Below are positions 51,501-60,890 of a stretch of 64,000 bases of DNA, piece after piece. The DNA comes from Timema cristinae (Eukaryota > Arthropoda > Insecta > Phasmatodea > Timematidae): NCBI GenBank assembly GCA_039000515.1, contig JBCFYV010009882.1:62786817-62850816 (forward strand). Reading direction: 5' to 3'. The notes under the pieces are model-generated. The model was not told the DNA's origin. It did not search any database and saw nothing but the letters and a program-made list of their open reading frames with translations. Position 1 is the first letter of the stretch, and the number at the start of each line of letters is the position of its first letter. The position numbers were made by a program, and so were the translations under genes.

Positions 51501-52520
51501 AGTAGTCCTTGTCATTTTATTTAATATGTGTATGAGTAGGATCTTGTGTTATTCACCAACCCTCTGGTAATAAGCTGCTCATAACTTGACTTGCGCAACC
51601 CTTGCCATCACATTCTAGCTGTGAATTCAAAATACTCTTAAACAAGTGAGTCTCCTAATCTGATGAGGATTAACAGTAACTTAATGTGAAGTAATCGTTT
51701 TAAGGTATACACTACGTGGCTTATGATAATTTACTAAAGAGTGTGGTATTTAATTTTAGTTTGAGGTTTCTACACATATATAAATATGTGTATTGCATAT
51801 AAGTATGGTAGAAACACTGCTTCAAATTGTATTTGATTGAAAAACGTGGCATATACTTAAAATGTACTACTCAAAGATTCATTACATATACAATTCCTTT
51901 TTTTTTATTACCTTTATAACGCATTTCCTTCGTAACATGCAAATATTTTCTAAACAATTCTGATCTAGTTTTCTTTTCAACAAGATATTTTACATGAATA
52001 CATATTTGAAATATGTCTTACCATATTCTATAGTATATTCATCTTTATTATTTGTTTTATTTATGGTAGCTTCTGCATGTATATTTAAAAATTAAAATCT
52101 ACAATAGATAAGATTGATTGTTACTTTTTATGTGAAAGAAAAGCTAATATATGAGGACAGTTAAATATATAGTGGATTAAGAATATATCAATGTCTTAAT
52201 GTCTTATTGAGTAAAATTTAGGAAAAAAACATTTTATATCAAAGAAATTTCACTAAAAGTATGCAAAACTTAATTTTCTAGCATGTATAAAAATTAATAT
52301 ATCTTCAAGCTAATTCCGTGGATTATTTTAAAACCTTTAAAAATGTAAGTGGAATATGCTTGAGGATTAATAAAAGATTAATTTGGTGCAGAGCCAGTTT
52401 AAGATAGATAAAAGTATATTAAATACACAAGGTGGCTTAAGTTATCAAACGCTATTGTTATTTCAGTGAAAAAACTTGTCACTGGATGATCAAACTCACC
52501 CAATTGAACACGTGCCCCAT
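39280..52520 (-). CDS. Secreted putative cuticular protein with alternative exon 4 (seven exons)
   Basis: Exons on the minus strand: 52500-52520, 50887-50989, 48744-48830, one of 46064-46164 or 44968-45068, 43460-43525, 40378-40410 and 39280-39519. All phases agree and give about 216 residues. The start 'MGHVFNWLFVSVAVGCMLPL' followed by VMS is a signal peptide. Then come a basic stretch, an acidic segment 'DTDSDHKAAETGFGG', the variable exon-4 segment, the aromatic block 'ARWGDKHGGYGEHYWDYNH', an Asp/Gly stretch 'ADEGGDDGGSD' and a C-terminus 'FDLASGQVVDEATGQAYILQ'. The function is unknown to me; I recall such RWGDKxGGYGEHYWDYNH blocks from uncharacterized insect secreted or cuticle proteins. 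A TATA box sits at 52581-52588. Confidence 0.8.
39520..40377. other. Intron 6 of the seven-exon gene
   Basis: AT-rich intron with nothing further recognised. Confidence 0.6.
40378..40410 (-). CDS. Exon 6: 33-nt Asp/Gly micro-exon
   Basis: Acceptor 'tgtttttgtttcag', donor 'GAT|gtaagt'. 11 codons, ADEGGDDGGSD, phase 0 on both sides, so it could be skipped without a frameshift. Found by splice sites only. Confidence 0.78.
40411..43459. other. Intron 5 of the seven-exon gene
   Basis: 3 kb intron containing a TIR element (40750-41723). The rest is AT-rich without recognised features. Confidence 0.6.
40750..41723. mobile_element. Candidate non-autonomous TIR element
   Basis: Left end 'gaccagggctagttgcaac'; right end, reversed, 'gaccgggcatgttgcaag': imperfect inverted repeats of about 18 bp, 970 bp apart. 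Related 'gttgcaac' motifs recur inside (near 40785, 41115, 41500-41525). No transposase and no clear target-site duplication were seen. Confidence 0.4.
43460..43525 (-). CDS. Exon 5: aromatic block
   Basis: Acceptor 'tttgttcttttcag' with a TACTAAC branch-point match upstream, donor 'GGACAC|gtaagc'. 66 nt, phase 0 on both sides. Encodes 'ARWGDKHGGYGEHYWDYNHA' and GH, the most conserved-looking part of the protein. Confidence 0.88.
43526..44967. other. Intron between exons 4A and 5
   Basis: 1.4 kb AT-rich intron holding a SINE-like copy (about 43925-44100). Nothing else was recognised. Confidence 0.55.
43925..44100 (-). repeat. SINE-like repeat (family B), diverged
   Basis: Landmarks 'cccacattttcgtggagaaa' and 'tatttgaaccccaacctcca' in the family B order. 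Confidence 0.4.
44968..45068 (-). CDS. Exon 4A: alternative homologous exon, 101 nt
   Basis: Acceptor 'accaacacaacccag|AA', donor 'ACCAAA|gtaaga'. Two bases complete a Lys codon with exon 3, then 33 codons ending in phase 0. Encodes 'HDHYEFGYRRGNEHHFQERY' and 'EKAAPHQGHFKTK'. An upstream AG at 45086-45087 would extend the exon to 45085, but its phase does not fit exon 3. A different frame through the same bases is also open for about 78 codons but fits no neighbour. Confidence 0.8.
45069..46063. other. 995-nt intron separating alternative exons 4B and 4A
   Basis: Mostly AT-rich. Any selector or docking elements governing exclusive splicing would be expected here or in the flanking introns; I could not identify pairing segments by eye. 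Confidence 0.5.
46064..46164 (-). CDS. Exon 4B: alternative homologous exon, 101 nt
   Basis: Acceptor 'catcagatag|GA', donor 'GGCCAG|gtagag'. Two bases complete an Arg codon with exon 3, then 33 codons ending in phase 0. Encodes 'PLLIEFGHVCENPHEW' and 'EQRFERKDLKKNRHQGQ'. Aligned without gaps to exon 4A it shares the EFG start and the N.H....RxE core, with conservative matches between (F/W, Y/F, Q/E, K/R). Clearly GC-richer than its surroundings and free of stops, so it appears under selection. An upstream acceptor at 46230 would also keep phase and give a 167-nt version. Confidence 0.65.
46828..46995 (-). pseudogene. LINE 3'-end fragment (family 2)
   Basis: On the minus strand, 'GRTRRR' is followed by a 'MDLKEIG' segment and, after frame changes, 'LAQDKDRW'-type sequence and an end like 'FRVPNA'. 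This is the same 3' coding end as the copies at 20300 and 62750. Only about 170 bases remain. Confidence 0.7.
48530..48690 (-). repeat. SINE-like repeat (family B), diverged
   Basis: Landmarks 'aagccaccctaagtataatt' and 'accaggacttaaaacccaga' in the family B order. Confidence 0.35.
48744..48830 (-). CDS. Exon 3: acidic Gly-rich segment
   Basis: Acceptor 'gaatgtttgcag' and donor 'TTTCCA|gtaaga'. 87 nt; two bases complete a Pro codon with exon 2, and one base (A) is left for exon 4. Encodes 'TLIDTDSDHKAAETGFGGAE' and then 'IGDTGNIS'. The other two frames hit stops at once. Confidence 0.85.
48831..50886. other. Intron 2 of the seven-exon gene
   Basis: 2 kb AT-rich intron with a tRNA-like fragment at 50435-50500. 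Nothing else was recognised. Confidence 0.55.
50435..50500 (-). repeat. tRNA-like SINE fragment
   Basis: Reversed, it contains a perfect B box (GGTTCGATTCC) from 'ggaatcgaacctatggcc', but no convincing A box or acceptor stem. Treated as SINE-derived. Confidence 0.4.
50887..50989 (-). CDS. Exon 2: signal-peptide core and basic segment
   Basis: Excellent acceptor 'gctgttattgtttcag|TTG' and donor 'AAAAAC|gtaatt'. 103 nt: 34 codons plus one base. Encodes 'LFVSVAVGCMLPLVMS' and 'KVDQEGSGKRVAKQIHQK'. Another frame is open across this exon, but only this one matches the phases of exons 1 and 3. Confidence 0.8.
50990..52499. other. Intron 1 of the seven-exon gene
   Basis: 1.5 kb AT-rich intron with a diverged SINE-like copy at about 51285-51510. 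Confidence 0.55.
51285..51510 (-). repeat. SINE-like repeat (family B), diverged
   Basis: Landmarks 'ccaccaccctttattggccg', 'tctacccgcatttttgtgaa' and 'ttgagccttaacctcc' in the family B order. Confidence 0.4.
52500..52520 (-). CDS. Exon 1, 21 nt (MGHVFNW)
   Basis: ATG in good context ('caacaagATGG') at 52520, seven codons, then the perfect donor 'TGG|GTGAGT'. It joins in phase 0 to the hydrophobic exon 2, completing a standard signal peptide. A TATA box is about 61-68 bases upstream. Confidence 0.78.
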
Positions 52521-52580
52521 CTTGTTGGTTTGTTCAAGATACTTGCACGATTTGTGATGGTTAATGAGGTGAGTAGCAAC

Positions 52581-52588
52581 CTTATATA
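52581..52588 (-). promoter_or_regulatory. TATA box of the seven-exon gene
   Basis: Minus-strand 'cacagtatataaggttgc' (TATATAAG). A start site about 25-30 bases downstream, near 52555, would give a 5' UTR of about 35 bases before the ATG at 52520. Confidence 0.65.
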
Positions 52589-53919
52589 CTGTGGCTCAAA
52601 ACTAGTGGGGTATTGCTTTGCCCCTCCACCTATTTATCCTGGATCTGACGCTGTCTTCCACTATTGCAAGCCATTGCTTCGCTTCACTGGTTACCATTCT
52701 GCTCCATCACTAGCTGGTTTGCTTACTTCACGAAAACACCCAATAGAAATATAACCTCCCTCCCTGCACAGACCACCCTCTAAAAAGTTTGGAGGTAATA
52801 ATGAAGACCAAATTTGAAACTATTTTTCTCTAACTTCCATGAATTGGTCATAAAATTGGTATTAAATTATTTTTTTTTGCTTTTGGATGAAATCTTACAT
52901 TCCAGTACCCATTGCTTTGAGATCATGCTCTAAATACTTTGGTAATAAGTATCTAAACTACATTTGAATGAGCATCTATAGAAACAGCTAATGTAAATAA
53001 AATTGTATGTTATAGCGTGACCGTGAAATTAAATTACATTATTTAATCCAAACGAAATATATTCACATGTACAGTACACACATAGGTCCTACATTACCTT
53101 AAAGGTAAACTGTACAGATTTATATGTGGATATTAAACAATATACAAGCAATATAATATGCTTAGACTTCACTAAATAAATTCTATTAGACCTTGTGTAT
53201 GACTGTGGGTGTAGATTTGCTCTCCTCTATTTAAAATTAATGATACGGAACTCTGCCTGGACATTTTTACTCCATTGTTTAAACATGGAGATATTTACTC
53301 AAAGCTCGTAATATATGTGAAACAAAATTATATACACCAGCAGACCCGAGCTAAATTTGCTTTATACTTTCGTTAAACATTATTTGACTTCCCGAATTTA
53401 AATTTTATATATTTCTTTTTGAAGAATTAAAGTCCTCACTAGTATATTTGGACGCAAAAAAATATCAATATAGGGTACAAAAGGGTCAACACTTCGTATT
53501 AAAATTTCGACCCTCGGTGAGAATTGTTGATATTTTATTAGAGGTTGCACATCTTATGGTTACCGAATTTTTATTAAATTCCTCATCTATACATTTAGAC
53601 TAATATAAAAGGTAAATATTGATTATTAATTTTAAAATGATAGAGAAAGATCATTGCTATACAAATATTTCCCCTAAGAGGTTAAAGGAAAAAGAACATA
53701 AACATTTTTAGAGACTTATTTATCTACTAACTCAATGGAATTAGATAATTATTGCGTTAAAATTTAAGTAATATTTCTGTACAACTAAAATTCAAAAAGT
53801 TGTATTAATATATTTCCCAATATCTCCAAAAGTATTGGTTTTATAAAGATATATCTCGAATAAAAGATATTTATTCTTAATATTACTACAATTTTGCGTT
53901 GATTAGTTATTTACTATCT

Positions 53920-54200
53920 CAAATATTTGCGGGGATACGGAAATTTCCACTTCTTGAAAGTACCCTAAAATTCATTTTCACGAGAAAATTAAAATAGCCA
54001 TTTTGTTTATAATCGTAACAAACGTCTATATACTAATTTTAATCAAAAACGTTACAGCAAATTTTGAGAAAAAGTTATTTTCTCTTTTTTCCCTTTAGTA
54101 AACTACTCTTAATTTTATTGTTAGACAGACATACAGACAGACGGCATTGGAATACCCCTATTTTAGGGCTTAGTGGGTCATAAAAATTTGACATCCATCA
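53920..54200. repeat. Unclassified interspersed repeat, copy 2
   Basis: Shares 'agccattttgtttataat', a 'ttttgagaaaaagttatttt' region and 'acatacagacagacgg' with the copy at 54430; shorter and more diverged than it. Confidence 0.5.
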
Positions 54201-54429
54201 ACATCCCAGTTTAGGTTTTTTTTTAACTCTAGTAATACTTTTTTATCTTATGTGTTCAAAAAGTAAAAATATATATATTTGCATATAGCTTGAAAATTAT
54301 TGGTTTTATGAAAATGTATGTTTCAAATAAAATATTTTTATTATAAATGGACCTACATATTTGCAATCATAAGTAAAGTCATATTTCAAAGAGTTACAGA
54401 TCTGTGATAAAAAATATTAGAATTTAAGC

Positions 54430-54870
54430 ATCAGACCAGAACCCTTAAAGTCATTTTGACGAAAAATTGAAAGTAGCCATTTTGTTTGTAATATTCATGA
54501 ATGTATATAAATAAGAATTAATCAAAATCGTTCAAGCCGATTTTGATCAAATCGATTTTCTCTCTTTTAGCTCATCAGTAAACTAACCCTTAATTTTAGA
54601 GTTAGGTATCCATTTCCAAAACCCCTCTGGAAAACACTATGAAAACCCTAGAAAACCAAGCTTTAGTCCGAACGTAAAAATAGTTTATGCTCTACTCCAA
54701 TACATATAGACAGATGGACAAACAGACAGACGGAAATTCAAAATTCACTTTTTCAGATTCGGGGGGTCATGAAACGTCGAAATTCACCGAAATCTGGAGT
54801 TAGATTTGTTTGACGATCACAATACCTGTAAGGTAGCGAGAAAGTAAAAATATTATCATTTGGCTTTTTT
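54430..54870. repeat. Unclassified interspersed repeat, copy 3
   Basis: Best copy: 'tagccattttgtttgtaat', 'gagttaggtatccatttcc', 'accaagctttagtccg', 'aaacagacagacggaaat', 'gggggtcatgaaacgtcg' and 'accgaaatctggagtt' in order, matching 228-665 landmark by landmark. Confidence 0.6.
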
Positions 54871-55399
54871 TCTCATAAGTCTACATCATATCTTTCCCAA
54901 GCTATGCTAATTTGATTATCAAAAGTTTACTCACTCCCTTGTTTGACTTGAACTACTCGCTCTGAATGTAAGAAGCGATTTTCAGAGGGGGTAGGCGGCT
55001 TGTTTATGCCTAAAGTACTAATCTGTAGTCACAGATCATAGCCTCTATTTCTAAATGTCTAGATTGGTTGTGAAGGGAAAATGGAGTTGGAGGCTGAAGG
55101 TTTGTATGTTGGGAGCGACAGTGTTTGTGTGAAGTTGTTAATTCAAGCCATCGTACACTGTGATGAAACACAAGCGCAGTTAGGCCAGAAGTGAGTTGGT
55201 GTAGTGTGTAAGTAAGATCTAGACGAGCTGAAAGAAAATACATAAATTTAAATTAGACACTAAGCGAACATGACTTTAATGAAAGTGAAGGTGGGAAGAA
55301 AAATGATTCTAGCTTATGGGGGAAGTGTGGGTATGAGGACCCAAGGATTTGGCAATGCTGAGGAACAGGAGTGGTTAGTAGGAAAGGGTTGATTGTGAA

Positions 55400-57268
55400 G
55401 GTGAGCAGTATTTTGCTCATTCGAGTCGGTGCTTCTTGTATTTCCTTGGCTCTTGGGGTCGTACTGGTCGAGTCTTCAAACTATGGCGTTGTCTTCTAAC
55501 TCGCGGTCCTGTTTTGTAGAATTTGCCGCCTCGCTGCCAGAAGATCTCTTGTAGAGTCGCACTAACCAGTGGTACTGTATATGTACGCATTGTTAGTTTG
55601 GGTGTTAACACCTAAGATACACCTAAGTACCTTGTTTTGCACTACTTGTAGCGTATCTAGCACTGAATCGGAAGCTTACCCCCACGCCTCGCATCCGTAT
55701 ACCAGAATAGGCTGCACTAAGCTTTTGTACAGCAGAAGCTTGATGTTGTTTTCCAGCACTGGGCTCTTGAACAGGCCGTAATTTGCAATGAAGGCCCCCG
55801 TTGCCTTTTTCCTTGAGTATACTACATGCTCCTTCCATGTGAGTCTAGAATCTAACATCATCCCGAGGTATTTCATTAACTTCTTGTAGGGGCTAACCTC
55901 CTCCAACACTACAATCTGGGCCGGGGCTTGGGGTCTCCTCCTCTTAATTATCATGGCTGTCGATTTCTCTGCGTTGACCTTTATCTTCCATTTTTACAGC
56001 CAACTGCTAAACTCGTCCAGGTACCGCTGCAGGCGGAGATGAGCGTACTTCACGTTCCTGTTGGCAATGTAGAACAGAGTATCATCTACCAAGAGCCGAG
56101 TATTGATCATCGGGGCCGTGGGGATGTCAGCAACATACACAATGTATAGTAACGGTGAGAGTGCCGACCCCTGCGGCACCTCTGCCCTGATACTATGAAG
56201 AGGTGACCTTTTACCTTCCATCTTGACTTGAAAGTGTCGTCCAGTTAGGAAGCTCTTGATTAGATGTACATAAACCCTTGGGAAATTGGCCTGGATCAAT
56301 TTGTAAATAAGGCCAGCGTGCCAGACCTTATCAAACGCCTTCTCTACATCCATGAGTACAGCTAGCGTGATTTCCCCTTGATTGAAGCTCTCTGTCGTGT
56401 CCTCCACTTGGCTTAGGACTGGGTGTACCGTTGAATGACGGTTCCGAAATCCGAATTGGATGTTGGGGATAATTCGACGCTCTCTGCCGAAGGCTTTCAA
56501 TAGCTGCAGAATGATTTTCTCAGATAGTTTTCCTACGCTGCTAAGCAGACTGATGGGCCACATGTTCTGTGGGAATTTTCAGTCCTTGCCTGGTTTGAGC
56601 AATGAAACGACGTCGGCAAACTTCCACGCCTCCGGGAAGAAACCTGCCAGTAATGCCGCTGAAAACATTCTTGTTAAGAGCTGGATTACACATTCCGGAA
56701 CGTGTCGCAACATCTCGTTCGAGACCCTGTCGTGACTTGTCGCTTTCCGTAGTTTCAGCTTTTCCACCTGGCGGGTAACTTCATTTCTGGTGATAGGGTG
56801 CGGTATCTCTATAACAGGATCTGCTAGGTATAGCCCAACTGATTATTTACTGTCCTGGTAAACTCTCAACTTGGGGCTCTAAGTTAGCCTTGAACTAGTC
56901 TTCAAGAGATTCCGCAATGGCCTCTTCCTTGGCCTCGCCCCGGAATTTCAACCCACTCCTTCCGTGGATGACCGTGGTCCCTGCCTTTCCTTTAGTACCT
57001 TTGAGCTGTCTCGTCACCTTCCACACGTTGGCATCCCCAGCCAAAGTGTTCGCTACATACTCATTCCAATTGGTGATCTTCAGAGCTTTAGCCTTTCTAC
57101 ATACAAGGGCTCTTAGCCTACTGTACTCTGCATGATGCCTCGGATCCCGGTGCTGTTGCCATTCCCTGCGCGCTTCCCTTTTCAGGGCTATCAAGTAACT
57201 CAGCTCCGGGTCATCCCTCTACAACAAAACCAGCGGCGTCTTGAATACATTTGTCTCTAGGTATACCT
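55400..57268 (-). pseudogene. Jockey-like LINE copy 2: reverse transcriptase part
   Basis: Reverse transcriptase of a non-LTR retrotransposon. Minus-strand pieces in order: a basic pre-RT region 'LIALKREARREWQQHRDPRH' (57194-56895), 'LRKATSHDRVSNEMLRHV' (56767-56579), the main RT block (56563-55994) with 'AVLMDVEKAFDKVWHAGLI', 'PQGSALSPLLYIVYVADIP' and the active-site region 'RLLVDDTLFYI' (usually FADD), then 'VSPYKKLMKYLGMMLDSRLT' and 'LVQPILVYGCEAW' (55954-55676). A decayed tail follows to about 55400. ORF1 and endonuclease are absent. Stops and frameshifts make it inactive. It contains just the part missing from copy 1 next to it. Confidence 0.88.
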
Positions 57269-58079
57269 CGAGTAATTTTTTATTTATTTATTCAGTGTTT
57301 ACAGGCCCGGTATATTACAATCTTTAAATCCGGGCCGTTTTTTCCACAACTTTTACTTAATTTACACAATTTTAATATGAATTTCCTTTTTAACATTACA
57401 ACACATATTTTGGCTCTTAACTTAAATGAAATTCAACTACCCTTAGCTCAATTTGATCCACCCCGGGTATATTACGCCCCCGGTACCCTCCCCCGCTAGG
57501 CCCTTCACAATGCTCTGGATTTCACTCCCGAGTCCGCCAAGCGCTCAGCAGAGGTGGGCATCCCCATAATAACCACCTGGAGAGGCGCCCTATCAGAGTT
57601 GGTGCCACGCCTACTTTCTACCCTTGGCAGCTGAATTTCCTAATCTACCCCCTATCTAGTTCCCCCGTCCCTAATTATCTATATTAACTACTAACTAAGC
57701 TAAGCTAAAATACTAAACTATTCTATTCCCATTACTGCCGGGGAACACCATCACCCAGAGGGCTGCAGGGCAGCCGCCTTTCTCCATCTTGACTCTGAGG
57801 GCCCATCAACCATAACCCACCTCTCTTGTTTCCAAGGTGGTGGGTCATACGGTGCAGGGAACCCCTCAGAGTTCATAATCATTCCACTAACTTTTGTTCA
57901 TACGACTGGAAAACTGTCTTCTGGATCTCAAGGGCATCCCCCGTGTTCCTTCAGACACTCAGTCGTACTGGAATCCAGTTCCCAGGGCTCGCGCTTGCTC
58001 CTCCTCAGCACATACACATTTTTTTTTTCCCCCGGCAAGGATTGTTACCGCTTATCCCCTTTTAACAATCCTTTTTTCC

Positions 58080-59289
58080 CTACTCACTCCCCGCTGAGAC
58101 CGCACTAGTGTCCGTGTCAGTCCCGCCCTCCGTGTCGCTGTCATCTTCTTCGTCATTGTCAGTGTCAACGTCCCGTCTTATTCGTCCCTGTGCCTCTTTA
58201 AGTCTGTCTATGTAGGCTGTCTTTGCTCTATCTGACGCTTCCAGTGCAATCTGGTCTAAGAATTTCCAATAGATTGGGTCCCTCAGTACTTCGCCTACTA
58301 ATCTTCCCTGGATCTCTCTCTGGTAGTTCCTTCTTGCTTCTAGTGTAATGACACACTCAAGCACCACATGTTCAGGGGTTCCCTCCTCACCCCATTGACA
58401 ATTCCCCGACTCTATCAATCCCAGCTTCCTTAGAGATGCCGGGTACGGTCCCTTCCCCGTGATGAGTAATGTTGCTGTCAGAAGAGTGATGGAACTGTCC
58501 ACTTTTTCCGTAGAGTTTACCTCCATGTTCAACGGTACTGCGTCCGTCATTATCCGCCGATACTCGTCCCAGTCCCTCCTGGGTATCTTCCTCCTAAGGT
58601 ACGATAATCTTGGGTTTGTCTTCAAGGCTATCCTTCCAAAGATCGGGAGGTGGTTGGAATCAAGATCGTTTAAGGGTTCGAGTTCTTCCGAAAGCGTATC
58701 AAGATCCGTCAGGACAACATCCAGATCATCGTGAAGATTTCTGTAGTTGTATGGGCTCCTTAGTTGCCAGGACTGTGTAGTTCTTGATTGCTGCCTGGCC
58801 AGCCAGTGTCCGACCTGCCTGATCGGACACGCAACTGTTCCAACTCGAATGTTTACAGTTAAGATCTCCCGCTACGAGGAAATCCTTTTTTGACGTGAGC
58901 CTGTCTAGGTCATCGATGGTGAATGGGACCGCAGGGCTTCTGTACACAGCAGTAAACCCTATCTGTTTCCGCCCTATGGGAATAGCTATCGAAGTGGATT
59001 CAATATAGTCCATAGCCGGTAAAGTCATTTGATAGTGTACAAGGTTACTGCGCACCAACACGGCCATGCTCCCTCCTCGGCCAGCTGTCCTATCGTTTCG
59101 ATACAACTCGTATCCGTAGAACCACATCTTCTTCTGTTCCGATAGGTGGGTCTTACAGATCAGTGCTACGTCGACTCCATACGTCCCTAGTAGTTTTCGA
59201 AACTCGTGTTCTTGTTGGGCTATGCCATTAGCGTTCCGGAACAGTATGTTCAATGATTCTTCTACACCTCTTCCCTGATCAGTTGCCAT
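58080..59289 (-). pseudogene. LINE ORF2: endonuclease fused to C-terminal tail by deletion
   Basis: The ORF2 ATG (59289) overlaps the ORF1 stop in ATGGCAACTGA. The apurinic-type endonuclease domain is clear: 'LNILFRNANGIAQQ', 'GVDVALICKTHLSEQ', 'YRSPAVPFTIDDL', 'VAGDLNCKHSSWNS' and 'LDSNHLPIFGRI'. Two catalytic positions are changed: the usual ETH glutamate is Lys, and the usual SDH aspartate is Asn, so it would be inactive. A frameshift occurs near 58735. The linker then joins straight to the post-RNase-H region 'SGNCQWGEEGTPEHVVLECV' with its Cys/His cluster and a very acidic end (58625-58080); RT is deleted. Confidence 0.86.
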
Positions 59290-60647
59290 CGCAGAAGAAT
59301 TCGGTTGCAGCTTCCAGAAGAAGCATCACTTTTGTTGTCTTGTCAGGAGCATTATTCAACCGTATAAGGTACTTCCTAAGGAGTTGCAGTAAGCCCACCA
59401 CGTTGATTTCCTTAAGAATTTGCAGAAGGTCCTTCAAGTCACAGGATTCTTCCGTGGAACCGTCGTCTTGTTTGTCCTTCTTGGCAAGCTTCTTGACGAC
59501 CCCACTGTAAGACGGTTGATTCAATCCCATATTTCCTGCTGATGTTGGTTGGCTAGCAGAAGATTGCTGGCCAGTTGAGGGTTTACGATTCCCAGCCACG
59601 TGGGAAGAAGGGCTAGCCACTTTACTTTCCCCCTCTTTTTTTCTTTTCTGACACCTGGTTTTTCTTCTCCAGCTTTCGTAGATAAATAGGGCAGTTGTGG
59701 TAATTTGCTGCGTGCTGTTTCTTACTGTTCACGCATTGTGCTGGCGTTATTTTCTCTTTTATCTGGAACTCTACCGTCAGGTGCTCTCCTAGACACTTAA
59801 CGCAGCGTGGTTTTTGGGCACAGTAGTTCTTAGAGTGTCAAAAATGTTGGCAACCATGGCACTGTAGAATTGTACTTTGTGAAGCACGATACTCCTCAAT
59901 CTTGACTACAGTATTATTGATGACCGGTACCTTAAAGACCTCACCCACCCCTTCTGTCCTCGCCAAGTTGCATAGAAATATCGGTAGGAGTCTCGGTGTC
60001 GCTGATTGTGGCGATGAATTAGAGTATAACTGTCTCACATCGGTCGGCATGAATCCCCTGTCCTCCAGTTCCGCCTTTATGTCTGAGCAGGGCATACTTG
60101 AGTGAATGCCCTTGATGACAGCCTTGAAGGGCTTGTCCTTAGGAAGTACATACGTAAAGTGTTCTAACGTGTTTTGTTTGAGTAGCTTTAACAGGGCGGA
60201 GTAATCCCTGAAGGAGGTCGTGACCACCTTAATCCCCTGTGCAATATAGTACACCTTGTAATCGACTTGCAAGCCACTGTTTAGGAGCTTTATAACATTG
60301 TTGTATTGTGTCACGTTAGTTATGACCACCGGAGGGGTCTTTATACGCCGCGGGGTGGAACTTTCCTCCATGCCTCCACTTGGTTGCCCCGTTTGACTGG
60401 TCGCTGTTTCATCCTGTAGGATAAACAAACTAGCAAACTTATTATTCACTTTTATAGCCTTCGACTGTGGAACTTCCTGTCCCAGCCTAGTTCTGAGCTT
60501 CCGCTTGAGTCCAGAGACTGGCTCAAAGGTTTTATCGGTTTCTATTGGTAGTTTTGGATTAGTGTTGGATGAAACCCCTTCCTGGGTTTGGTACTCCATG
60601 TCTTCATCGTCCGTTCCTTCAACGTCTACATCCGAGTCGGAGGCCAT
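59279..60647 (-). pseudogene. LINE ORF1 (gag-like nucleic-acid-binding protein), broken
   Basis: RNA-binding ORF1 protein of a non-LTR element. Start 'MASDSDVDVEGTDDEDMEYQ', an acidic N-terminus, a central PRE_C2HC-like region ('GLQVDYKVYYIAQGIKVVTT', 'YVLPKDKPFKAVIKGIH'), and zinc-knuckle Cys/His clusters beginning 'ILQCHGCQHF'. There an in-frame TGA (59838-59840) replaces an expected residue before 'HSKNYC' and 'CVKC'. A further frame change occurs near the A-rich run at 59630-59645, after which the C-terminus continues (59620-59279). It ends inside the ORF2 start. Confidence 0.85.
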
Positions 60648-60890
60648 TTTTCCTCTTGACGCGTCCCTTGCGATATACCACACTACCCGACTTCAGTCGG
60701 CACGGAATATATCACAAATTAAACAAAATAAACTCGTTGACGACGTTGCACTGCAATGACTGACTGTCGTTATAAAAGTCCTCGTTGCACTCGCGTCTCG
60801 TTGCACTTTGCACTACACTGGACGATCTCGTTGAACTGAACTCTGTTGAAAAAAAACTCGTTGTCGTTGTCGTTGATCAAAATTTTATAT

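Larger units (their letters stand above)
52589..55399. other. Upstream region of the seven-exon gene and AT-rich intergenic DNA
   Basis: 52590-52790 is less AT-rich and probably holds proximal promoter sequence. Two copies of an unclassified repeat lie at 53920-54200 and 54430-54870. No coding segment is supported. Confidence 0.5.
57274..60890 (-). mobile_element. Jockey-like LINE copy 1, internally deleted, with 5' and 3' ends
   Basis: From the minus-strand 5' end: a GC-richer 5' UTR with repeated CAACGA/GTGCAACG motifs (about 60890-60648), ORF1 (60647-59279), an ORF2 start with endonuclease (59289-58726), the endonuclease-RT linker and then directly the C-terminal tail (to 58080), a 3' UTR (58079-57294), and a (TAAA)n tail at 57293-57274. 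Most of RT is missing; the deletion junction is near 58485. It ends right against copy 2. Confidence 0.85.

Noticed and set aside
52022..52024. ATG directly followed by GTAAGA on the minus strand as first exon of the seven-exon gene
   Set aside because: Phase would fit, but the exon at 52500-52520 has a better start context, a perfect GTGAGT donor, a normal signal-peptide N-terminus and a TATA box at the right distance.
52476..52754. 92-codon plus-strand frame upstream of the seven-exon gene
   Set aside because: It lies across the promoter and first exon on the opposite strand and has no recognisable motif.
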